A DNA stretch of 64,000 nt. Origin: a virus. Of this stretch, positions 14,799-21,301 are shown one piece after another. Position 1 is the first letter of the stretch, and every line of letters begins with the position of its first letter. The notes beneath the pieces were generated by a model. The model did no database searches. It saw nothing but the letters and a program-made list of their open reading frames with translations, and was not told where the DNA came from. A program made the translations under genes and the position numbers. The DNA lies in the IMG/VR virus record IMGVR_UViG_3300027687_002091, positions 1 through 64,000 of that record; one strand, 5' to 3'.

Positions 14799-15485
14799 GT
14801 GATCTGGGATCAACTCGTCGACTGTCAAGAAGATATCATTCAAATGTTCAATGCCCGCGGCACTGAAATAAATGAACCAGGAATGGAACATTTTAATCAG
14901 TCCGACGGAAGTTGGATTAACAGAGTATGGGAAAACGAACATGTTCGCAGAGCTCATATTGATGTAGTCGACGCAAGAGATACTAAAGGTTTGTGGATGA
15001 TGCATGTTTGCGTATTTCCACAACTTAACAATAACGCTCCAATTTACGGATTTGACGTTATTGCAGGAAAGACTAAGATGACTGGTGCTTTCCATGATTT
15101 TTCTGCTAGTTCAGGCGGAGAAGATCACCCTATGGTTGAGTGGTATCAAAGTGCAGTACAAGACTTTGTGCCAGAAAAGAAGCGTGAGTTACCTGAGTGG
15201 GCAACAAACATCTTTACTCCGAGTATGATTGCGGCAAGCAATGTAAGAGAAGAAGAGGCAGGTGTTATTATTCAACTGGCTTTAGACAACCTTGAAACGT
15301 ACTTTGATTCTGTTGGTCAGTACACTGGTGAAGGCGATAGAGATTTAACTATTGCAAGCCAAAACTATTACTGCCATAACCAACAACAAAATCCACACAC
15401 TCCAAGAGTAATGAAAAGTCTAGGACTTAACGAAGATGACGTTGATAAGTTCTGTACAGATATGCTCTTTCCAAAAATTAACTAG
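14799..15485 (+). CDS. pcyX: Ferredoxin-dependent bilin reductase, PcyX-like
   Basis: 228 residues from GTG 14799 behind AAGGGAGAG. The family signature HIDVVDARDT...LWMMHVCVFPQLNNNAPIYG and FDVIAGKTKMTGAFHDFSA is clear. H69 and D86 are 17 residues apart, matching His88 and Asp105 of cyanobacterial PcyA. The C-terminal TPRVMKSLGLNEDDV then FCTDMLFP also fits. It would reduce biliverdin made by the upstream HemO. PcyX (biliverdin to phycoerythrobilin) is my best subfamily guess; PcyA or PebS are alternatives that need an alignment. Confidence 0.82.
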   Translation: MIWDQLVDCQEDIIQMFNARGTEINEPGMEHFNQSDGSWINRVWENEHVRRAHIDVVDARDTKGLWMMHVCVFPQLNNNAPIYGFDVIAGKTKMTGAFHDFSASSGGEDHPMVEWYQSAVQDFVPEKKRELPEWATNIFTPSMIAASNVREEEAGVIIQLALDNLETYFDSVGQYTGEGDRDLTIASQNYYCHNQQQNPHTPRVMKSLGLNEDDVDKFCTDMLFPKIN

Positions 15486-15572
15486 TCGGTTTATATCACA
15501 CCATAAAATTGTAAATACTTGTAGTAGAGCGTGAGGGCGCCTTACTCCAAAGTATAAGGAGTTTTATGTATA

Positions 15573-16055
15573 ATGATCGATCCGTTCACCGCGATCGCGG
15601 CGGCTACTACAGCATTCAATACAGTTAAAAAATTTGTACACGCAGGACAAGAATTCGAAAACTGTATGGGCCAAATGGGAAAGTGGTACACTAGTGTATC
15701 TGACTTCCGTAAAGGCCAAGCGATGCAGAAGAATCCCCCAATATTTAAAAAACTATTAGCCGCAGGCTCTATTGAAGAAGAAGCTCTTAATCTATTAATA
15801 CATGAAAAGAAGATCATGGAGATGGAGTTAGAACTTCAACAAATGTTGAACATGCGTTTTGGCTTTGGCACCTGGGACGAACTAAAAGAAATGCAACGTA
15901 AGATACGTGCTGACCGACAGAAACAAGTATATGCGGCCGCTGAGGCCCAACAAGCAGTAATTAACGGAGTAGCAATTATTGCACTATTGTTTGCAGGTTG
16001 TGCAATGCTGTTTGGTATTGTGTATTTTATAGCAAAGGCAAAAGGAATGATCTAG
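15573..16055 (+). CDS. Conserved phage protein with C-terminal membrane anchor
   Basis: 160 residues. The opening MIDPFTAIAAATTAFNTVKK recurs in marine T4-like phages. A charged helical middle (about residues 60-120) is followed by a transmembrane segment GVAIIALLFAGCAMLFGIVYF near the C-terminus. The start at ATG 15573 is 11 bases after AAGGAG. The function is unknown. Confidence 0.6.
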   Translation: MIDPFTAIAAATTAFNTVKKFVHAGQEFENCMGQMGKWYTSVSDFRKGQAMQKNPPIFKKLLAAGSIEEEALNLLIHEKKIMEMELELQQMLNMRFGFGTWDELKEMQRKIRADRQKQVYAAAEAQQAVINGVAIIALLFAGCAMLFGIVYFIAKAKGMI

Positions 16056-16274
16056 TTGGTTTATGTATATGAAAACTTTAAGTATGTAAATCAAGACAAC
16101 AAAGGCATACTTTACAAAGATGAACGTATACTGTTTATAGGCAACAGCTGGAGTGGTATACTACAATTTTTAGCATTAAGCGGAAACGCACCTGAGGTAA
16201 GAGAAATGTTTAAATCACAGTTAGAACAAAGAGAAAAGCCTAAGTTCCAGTCAAATTTAGAGAACGAAAAATGA
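16056..16274 (+). CDS. Small hypothetical protein
   Basis: 72 residues from TTG 16056, placed immediately after the upstream stop. The sequence (VYVYENFKYVNQDNKG, ILFIGNSWSGILQFLALSG) is soluble-looking with a Lys/Glu-rich tail. It overlaps the next gene by four bases. No family is recognised. Confidence 0.5.
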   Translation: MVYVYENFKYVNQDNKGILYKDERILFIGNSWSGILQFLALSGNAPEVREMFKSQLEQREKPKFQSNLENEK

Positions 16275-16489
16275 TACATGCATTTATGTTGATGGTGCTT
16301 ATAGCAGACAAGCAACAACCTAATCCTATGTACTTTAGAAGCATTGATGTTTGTCAATACTATGCTGTACGTGTAGTTAGACAATACGGCAACTATGACC
16401 ACAGTTATCTAGTACCTAAAGAACATAGACTTACAGCGTATTGTAAGCCTGTAAAAGTACAAGACGGACCAAATATATATGATCATTAA
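16271..16489 (+). CDS. Small hypothetical protein with hydrophobic N-terminus
   Basis: 72 residues starting MIHAFMLMVLIADKQQ, possibly a short signal or anchor, then a Tyr/Cys-containing segment (DVCQYYAVRVVRQYG, LTAYCKPVKV). It overlaps the end of the convergent Fis-like gene by four bases. The function is unknown. Confidence 0.5.
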   Translation: MIHAFMLMVLIADKQQPNPMYFRSIDVCQYYAVRVVRQYGNYDHSYLVPKEHRLTAYCKPVKVQDGPNIYDH

Positions 16490-16713
16490 ACTAGTTCGTA
16501 TTTTTTTGCTTTAGCAATAAATGTAACTCTACCTAAGTCTAATGCTTTAGCGGCTTTAGTTTGGTTTCCATCGTGTTCTCTTAGAGCTTCACTTATACGT
16601 TCAATCTCTAGTTGAGCAACTTCATTATTTAGATTTGTTTGTAAATTAGTCTCAGGAAACGCTTCACCTAGTGCTTCCCATAGTCCATCTTGTTCATTTT
16701 TATATGTTGTCAT
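16486..16713 (-). CDS. Fis-like helix-turn-helix regulator
   Basis: 75 residues on the minus strand. The C-terminal half, IERISEALREHDGNQTKAAK and ALDLGRVTFIAKAKKYEL, is a Fis/NtrC-type HTH_8 domain; the N-terminal part is acidic and short. Such proteins bend and bind AT-rich DNA. The gene is transcribed away from the curli operon, with a 24-bp perfect palindrome in the shared intergenic region, so it is the obvious candidate regulator of that operon. It is much smaller than NtrC activators and lacks an ATPase domain. Confidence 0.75.
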   Translation of the reverse strand: MTTYKNEQDGLWEALGEAFPETNLQTNLNNEVAQLEIERISEALREHDGNQTKAAKALDLGRVTFIAKAKKYELV

Positions 16714-16761
16714 ACATATATTTATACTCCTATACTTTTGTGTTATAAACCTATTATTAAG

Positions 16762-16785
16762 TTGGTGTAAAATATTTTACACCAA
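16762..16785. promoter_or_regulatory. 24-bp perfect palindrome (candidate operator)
   Basis: TTGGTGTAAAAT (16762-16773) is followed immediately by its reverse complement ATTTTACACCAA (16774-16785). It lies between the divergent Fis-like gene and the curli operon, two bases before a TATAAATA box. A weaker relative (GTGTAA...TTACAC, 38291-38308) precedes the gene at 38338. Confidence 0.6.
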
Positions 16786-16787
16786 AC

Positions 16788-16795
16788 TATAAATA
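16788..16795 (+). promoter_or_regulatory. T4-late promoter box TATAAATA for the curli operon
   Basis: Exact TATAAATA 67 bases upstream of csgF. A second box, GATAAATA at 16834-16841, is 21 bases before the csgF ATG and followed by AGGAG. The operon is probably transcribed late in infection. Confidence 0.6.
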
Positions 16796-16861
16796 GTAGT
16801 ACTAAGTTCGAGGGGGGCAGTTTCTAAAAACAAGATAAATATTGATGTAGGAGTCTGACAA

Positions 16862-17332
16862 ATGTACAAAAAGTTTTTATATATAACCAGTGTAGTATTA
16901 GTAGTTTTTAGTAACGCGGCGTCCGCCGAAATGATATGGAGTTTTAAATCTCCAGCCTTCCATTATGGAAATGGTTATTCTTCACACGTTTTAAGTGTTG
17001 AACAGCTACAACATAATAGAAAGCAAGATCTTAAAGACAAGGCAGAAGCAGAGGCAAAGCGACTAGAAAGAGAATTAGAAAATACTACCCTAAACAAATT
17101 TGTTAAGAACGTTGAGTCGAGAATATACGCAACGTTAAGTAAACAGATGGTAGATAGTATGTTTGCTGATTGTGGCGCAAGTTGTGCTACCAGTGGAACA
17201 GCAGAAATCGAAGGCTCAAGCATTAGCTGGGTTAAAGACACAACAACAGGAGCGATTACGCTAACTGTTATTGAAGCCGATGGAAGCACAACTACTATTG
17301 AAATACCAGGAACAGGGAATTTTAACTTTTGA
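16862..17332 (+). CDS. csgF: CsgF-like curli assembly factor
   Basis: 156 residues with a signal peptide (cleavage after NAASA). The mature N-terminus MIWSFKSPAFHYGNGYSSHV matches the CsgF segment that inserts into the CsgG pore (aromatic-x-F-x-x-P-x-F-G-G/N). A charged helix around residues 55-80 replaces part of the usual linker, and the protein ends with the conserved pattern GSTTTIEIPG. CsgF narrows the CsgG channel and couples secretion to nucleation. An AGGAG site precedes the ATG. The last bases overlap the csgG start. Confidence 0.88.
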   Translation: MYKKFLYITSVVLVVFSNAASAEMIWSFKSPAFHYGNGYSSHVLSVEQLQHNRKQDLKDKAEAEAKRLERELENTTLNKFVKNVESRIYATLSKQMVDSMFADCGASCATSGTAEIEGSSISWVKDTTTGAITLTVIEADGSTTTIEIPGTGNFNF

Positions 17333-18264
17333 ATCGCATAATATTTTTGATAGGCATATTGTTACTTACTGGGTGCAGTAATACCATGCAACAGTCGCTG
17401 ACTATAAAGGAAAATGCTGGACCACCACGTGTACAGCCGGCTCCGTTAGCTGACAGAATGGTTTCAGTACCTGAGCTAGATGGCAAGAGAATAACTATAG
17501 CAGTTTACAGTTTTTTAGACAAAACAGGGCAACGTAAACCAGCAGATAGTATTGCTAATCTATCGAGTGCAGTAACACAAGGATCAGAAGTGTGGGTTAT
17601 AAAAGCACTAGCTGAAGTAGGCAACGAAACATGGTTCGAAGTTGTAGAACGTATAGGGATGGATAACTTGATTAAAGAAAGACAGTTGATCCGTAACACT
17701 AGAGAAGTATACGAGAAAAACTTACCGAACGGTCCAAGAGCATTGAAACCAATGGTGTTCGCAGGATTAATACTAGAAGGCGGCATAATTGGTTACGATA
17801 GCAACGTTGCTGTTGGTGGAGTAGGAGGCAGATATTTAGGCGTGGGTGCTCAAACAGAGTACAGGGTTGATACAGTCACAATAGTGATGAGAGTGGTGTC
17901 AGTCAGCACTGGTAAAGTGTTGTTAAGTATTGCAACAGAAAAGACTATTGCAAGTTCAAGGTCCGGAGCGGACGTTTTTAAGTTTTTAGACTTAGGAACT
18001 AAATTAATAGAATCGGAAACAGGTTACTCTGTTAACGAGCCAGTAAATTATGCTGTAAGGGCGGCTATTGAAGCAGGTGTAGTTCAACTGGTATACGAAG
18101 GTGAAAAGAAAGGACTTTGGAAGTTTAAAGATACAACATATAAGGGCAAGACACCAAGGCCAAGACCTCTACCATTTAACGATGCTTTAGAGAAATGGCC
18201 GGAAAGTAGACTATACTGCAACAATCAAGACTTATGTTGGCCTATAAATGACACCAAAGAATAA
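17329..18264 (+). CDS. csgG: CsgG-like curli secretion channel lipoprotein
   Basis: 311 residues from TTG 17329, which overlaps the csgF stop (TTGA). The lipoprotein signal MNRIIFLIGILLLTGC has its acylated Cys at residue 16. Family hallmarks follow: ITIAVYSFLDKTGQRKPADS, WFEVVERIGMDNLIKERQLI, GLILEGGIIGYDSNVAVGGV, GGRYLGVGAQTEYRVDTV for the barrel hairpins, RVVSVSTGKVL and NEPVNYAVRAAIEAGV. It should form the nonameric outer-membrane channel that exports curlin subunits. Length is close to bacterial CsgG (277) plus a C-terminal tail. Confidence 0.95.
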   Translation: MNRIIFLIGILLLTGCSNTMQQSLTIKENAGPPRVQPAPLADRMVSVPELDGKRITIAVYSFLDKTGQRKPADSIANLSSAVTQGSEVWVIKALAEVGNETWFEVVERIGMDNLIKERQLIRNTREVYEKNLPNGPRALKPMVFAGLILEGGIIGYDSNVAVGGVGGRYLGVGAQTEYRVDTVTIVMRVVSVSTGKVLLSIATEKTIASSRSGADVFKFLDLGTKLIESETGYSVNEPVNYAVRAAIEAGVVQLVYEGEKKGLWKFKDTTYKGKTPRPRPLPFNDALEKWPESRLYCNNQDLCWPINDTKE

Positions 18265-18272
18265 GGAGAGCA

Positions 18273-19010
18273 ATGAAAACAATAATAAGAGGGCTTTTAT
18301 TTTTAATTTTATTAGCGTCACCAACTTGGGCAAATGATATCTACATTGAGCAAGTAGGAGACACTTTAGATTTAGATATAACACAAGACGGCCAAGACAA
18401 CGTAATTGGTACTAGCAGTACCGACGTTAATTTAGCAGGAGCGAATATGACTTTTGCAATAACACAAACAGGTAGTTTTAACCAAATTATCGCAAACATA
18501 AGAGGTGCCAGTTATACAGGCGCTTGGACATTTACAGGCGATAGTAACACAGTGGATCTAAGTTGTGATAGCACATCAGGAACTAATTGTGAAAACATTA
18601 CCATGAACATAACCGCATCAGGTAGCTCAAATGCATTTACATTTGATATAGGTGATACAGCAGATGCTGATGGATCAACCATTGGATTTACAGTTACGGG
18701 ATCAAACAACGTAATTAATTCAAACGTTGACGGCAAGAGTGCTGTAATAGCAGTTACAGTTAACAACAGTTCAAGTTTAGCAAGTGGAGGTGCATCTAAT
18801 ACAGCAAGCACACTTTCATCAACTGGATCAGGTAACGTAATTGACTTTGACATTGACGGAGACGGCGATAGTTCAGGACACTCAGTAACACTAAATGTTA
18901 CAGGTGGCGGAAGTAGTTACGATGTTACACAAAGTGGAATATATGATAATACGATAGACGCTGACTTCTCTGGGGACGGTCAAGACGTTGACATTATACA
19001 AAGGGACTAA
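18273..19010 (+). CDS. Curlin-like amyloid subunit 1
   Basis: 245 residues with a signal peptide (cleavage after SPTWA). The mature protein starts NDIYIEQVGDTLDLDITQDG and carries curlin-type repeats such as ITQDGQDNVI, ITQTGSFNQI and DVTQSGIYDNTI; the central repeats are more degenerate and Asp/Ser/Asn-rich. It resembles CsgA/CsgB-family subunits exported through CsgG. A Cys pair (about 11 residues apart, CDSTSGTNC) is unusual for curlins. The weaker repeats may suit a nucleator role, but I cannot decide this from sequence. Confidence 0.8.
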   Translation: MKTIIRGLLFLILLASPTWANDIYIEQVGDTLDLDITQDGQDNVIGTSSTDVNLAGANMTFAITQTGSFNQIIANIRGASYTGAWTFTGDSNTVDLSCDSTSGTNCENITMNITASGSSNAFTFDIGDTADADGSTIGFTVTGSNNVINSNVDGKSAVIAVTVNNSSSLASGGASNTASTLSSTGSGNVIDFDIDGDGDSSGHSVTLNVTGGGSSYDVTQSGIYDNTIDADFSGDGQDVDIIQRD

Positions 19011-19011
19011 C

Positions 19012-20169
19012 ATGGCTCCAAACAGGCTAACATTTATATTGTTAGCAATGTTATTTTTACTCGCTACGCTGATAGAACCAGCCTATGGTAAAAATGCGGG
19101 ATCAATTAGTCAAGTAAAAGGAAGTGGTGTGTTAGAGCGTGGCGCCGATGTCGTTATAGACGGCAAAGTAGGTGCCGGCGTTCAAAGTATGGACACAGCC
19201 GTAACAGCAAACGGTACCATGCGTATTGACTTTATAGACGAAACTCGAGTTGAGCTTACTGAACAATCAAGATTAGTTATTGACGAATTTGTATACGATC
19301 CTGCTAACGATATAGGATCGTTGTCAATGAAAGCGTCATTAGGAACAGTAAGGTACGCAAGCGGACAAATTGCTAAAAAATATAAACAAAATGTAAAGAT
19401 AAGCACTCCGAGTGCTACTATTGGTGTACGTGGTACAGATTTCATAATGGTTGTTGATGAAGTTGGAGGAAGTATGATTACACTACTTCCAAGTTGTGAT
19501 ACAGCAGGTATGTGTTATGTGGGTGAAATAAAAGTAGAAACTGATGCTGGATTTGTTATTATGAATAAAGCATTTCAAGCAACAGCAACAACACATGGTA
19601 TGCGTAAACCAACTCCTCCAGTAATACTAGATCTAAACGAAGATCAAATTAACAACTTATTACTATTGCGTAAACGAAGTCCAATTGATGAATACGCAGA
19701 AGAAGAAATACAAAGACGTAGAAAACTAGCAGATTTTTTAGGTGTAGACTTTTTAGAGTTTGATGGGCTAGACGGAGACGCTCTCAAAGACAGTATTGAA
19801 GGCATTTGGGCAACAGCACTAGACGAAACAGACTTTATGTTAGCAGATATGCTACATGATATGTTAGACAAACTTAACGAAGCACTGGCGGCATTATTTA
19901 GAGATGAACTAGCAAGACAAAATGCTAGACTATTAACAAACGTACCAACAGTAGGATTTGATCCTAAAACACAAATTAGATTAGATATTGAAGAGCCGTT
20001 TTATGTTTGGCAACGTGAAGACTTTGGCCAAGGCGGATTTATTAGGTTAAGATTAAATAACATGCACGATTATACACTAGACGTACAACAAGGGGAGTTC
20101 TTTCTATATGACTATAGATTGGGTAGCGAAGGCACTAATAGTATTACTATTATTCAAACCAACAACTAG
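19012..20169 (+). CDS. FecR-domain secreted protein
   Basis: 385 residues from ATG 19012; an upstream in-frame ATG at 18988 would overlap the curlin gene. A signal peptide (FILLAMLFLLATLIEPAYG) is followed by a FecR domain over about residues 30-170: GSGVLERGADVVIDGKVG, TRVELTEQSRLVIDEF, GSLSMKASLGTVRYASGQ and the hallmark ISTPSATIGVRGTDFIM. A long charged helical region (about 215-310) and a C-terminal beta part follow. FecR domains sense periplasmic signals and are common partners of CHASE2 cyclases. The 3' end overlaps the next curlin gene by 62 bases. Confidence 0.88.
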   Translation: MAPNRLTFILLAMLFLLATLIEPAYGKNAGSISQVKGSGVLERGADVVIDGKVGAGVQSMDTAVTANGTMRIDFIDETRVELTEQSRLVIDEFVYDPANDIGSLSMKASLGTVRYASGQIAKKYKQNVKISTPSATIGVRGTDFIMVVDEVGGSMITLLPSCDTAGMCYVGEIKVETDAGFVIMNKAFQATATTHGMRKPTPPVILDLNEDQINNLLLLRKRSPIDEYAEEEIQRRRKLADFLGVDFLEFDGLDGDALKDSIEGIWATALDETDFMLADMLHDMLDKLNEALAALFRDELARQNARLLTNVPTVGFDPKTQIRLDIEEPFYVWQREDFGQGGFIRLRLNNMHDYTLDVQQGEFFLYDYRLGSEGTNSITIIQTNN

Positions 20170-21289
20170 TTGGGCTAATGATATTTACATCTACCAGGCT
20201 GGTGATAACATTGACTTGACTATAGTTCAAGACGGTGAAAATAATGTTATCAGTTCGGTTGCTGGTAACACTAGGAAAGCCCCTATTAGCGGTAATAACA
20301 CAAGCACAACATTTACACAAACAGGCGACAACAATGATATAGGAGTGTATATGAGTGCTGGCAATGGACAGCAGACAATTACACAAACAGGTAATACTAA
20401 CTATGCTACGTCAGACTGTCACGGCAACAACTGTTCAACAACCATTACGCAAAATGGTAACAACAACTTAGCAAATTTAGAGTTTGGTAACGGCGGCGAT
20501 AGCGACCAAACTGGTACAATTACACAAGACGGCAACTACAATGCGGCTGGTATAGAAGCAAATGGTGATGACAATACTTTTGTTGTAGATCAAGACGGAG
20601 ACAACAATGCTGTTGGAGGGATTACCGGTGCACCGATTACTGGTGATAATAATATACTATCAATAACACAAGATGGCGACTACATGACTTTTGAAGGAAA
20701 TCTTACAGGTAGTAATAATAGTTTAACATCATTTCAAGGCGGAAGCGCCGACAGTAGTTTTATACGTGCTAGTACAGTTGGCAGTAACAACACAGGCAAC
20801 CTACGCCAAGGTAAGAAGATGGACGGAACAGTTGACAACAACGACAGTGGTAACTTTGAACAGTACGTAACCGTCAACGGCGATAGCAATACTATTAATA
20901 CTTCACAAGTAAACAGTGGTGGAACAAGTTCAGATCATCACATGGCACATATCATAACAGGTGACGGCAACACACTAAGCCACTTGCAATATGCAGATAA
21001 GAAAAAACAAGGCTTCATTGAAATAACAGGCGATGACAATACAGTTACACTTGAACAAAGAAATAGTTCAAATCACTTTGCAGACATTAATGTAACAGGA
21101 GATGATCATACAGTAACTGGTGTACAACGTGGCGGCGCCTATGCACATAACTTCTCTGTTGATCTAACTAACTCTGGTGGTGCATACAATTTGTCAACTA
21201 CACAAAACTCAAACACAGCACAAACTTATAGTCTAACTGGCAGTTGTGTCACAGTAGGCGGATGTGCAGTTAGTGTTGTTCAATACTAA
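20108..21289 (+). CDS. Curlin-like amyloid subunit 2 (major, repeat-rich)
   Basis: 393 residues with a signal peptide (cleavage after TTSWA) and the same mature start as subunit 1 (NDIYIYQAGDNIDLTIVQDG). Canonical curlin repeats with Gln-x-Gly-x-x-Asn are frequent: FTQTGDNNDI, ITQTGNTNYA, ITQNGNNNLA, ITQDGNYNAA, VDQDGDNNAV, ITQDGDYM. It ends in AVSVVQY. Two Cys pairs (DCHGNNC and SCVTVGGC) are notable. A GGGGAG ribosome site precedes ATG 20108 inside the FecR gene, implying coupled expression. It should form the bulk of a fibre exported by CsgG. Confidence 0.88.
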   Translation: MTIDWVAKALIVLLLFKPTTSWANDIYIYQAGDNIDLTIVQDGENNVISSVAGNTRKAPISGNNTSTTFTQTGDNNDIGVYMSAGNGQQTITQTGNTNYATSDCHGNNCSTTITQNGNNNLANLEFGNGGDSDQTGTITQDGNYNAAGIEANGDDNTFVVDQDGDNNAVGGITGAPITGDNNILSITQDGDYMTFEGNLTGSNNSLTSFQGGSADSSFIRASTVGSNNTGNLRQGKKMDGTVDNNDSGNFEQYVTVNGDSNTINTSQVNSGGTSSDHHMAHIITGDGNTLSHLQYADKKKQGFIEITGDDNTVTLEQRNSSNHFADINVTGDDHTVTGVQRGGAYAHNFSVDLTNSGGAYNLSTTQNSNTAQTYSLTGSCVTVGGCAVSVVQY

Positions 21290-21297
21290 CATAAATA
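21290..21297 (+). promoter_or_regulatory. T4-late-like box directly before the cyclase ATG
   Basis: CATAAATA ends five bases before ATG 21302. No Shine-Dalgarno sequence is seen, so transcription from this box would give an almost leaderless mRNA. Confidence 0.45.
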
Positions 21298-21301
21298 CAG
21301 T

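Noticed and set aside
2341-15945. NotI sites (GCGGCCGC) as cloning scars or assembly artefacts
   Set aside because: They fall inside conserved Ala-rich coding segments and are explained by Ala-Ala codon choice that avoids GCWGC.
20108-21289. The repeats as a CRISPR or DNA tandem array
   Set aside because: Repeats are in frame at the protein level (curlin motif) with variable DNA sequence and spacing.
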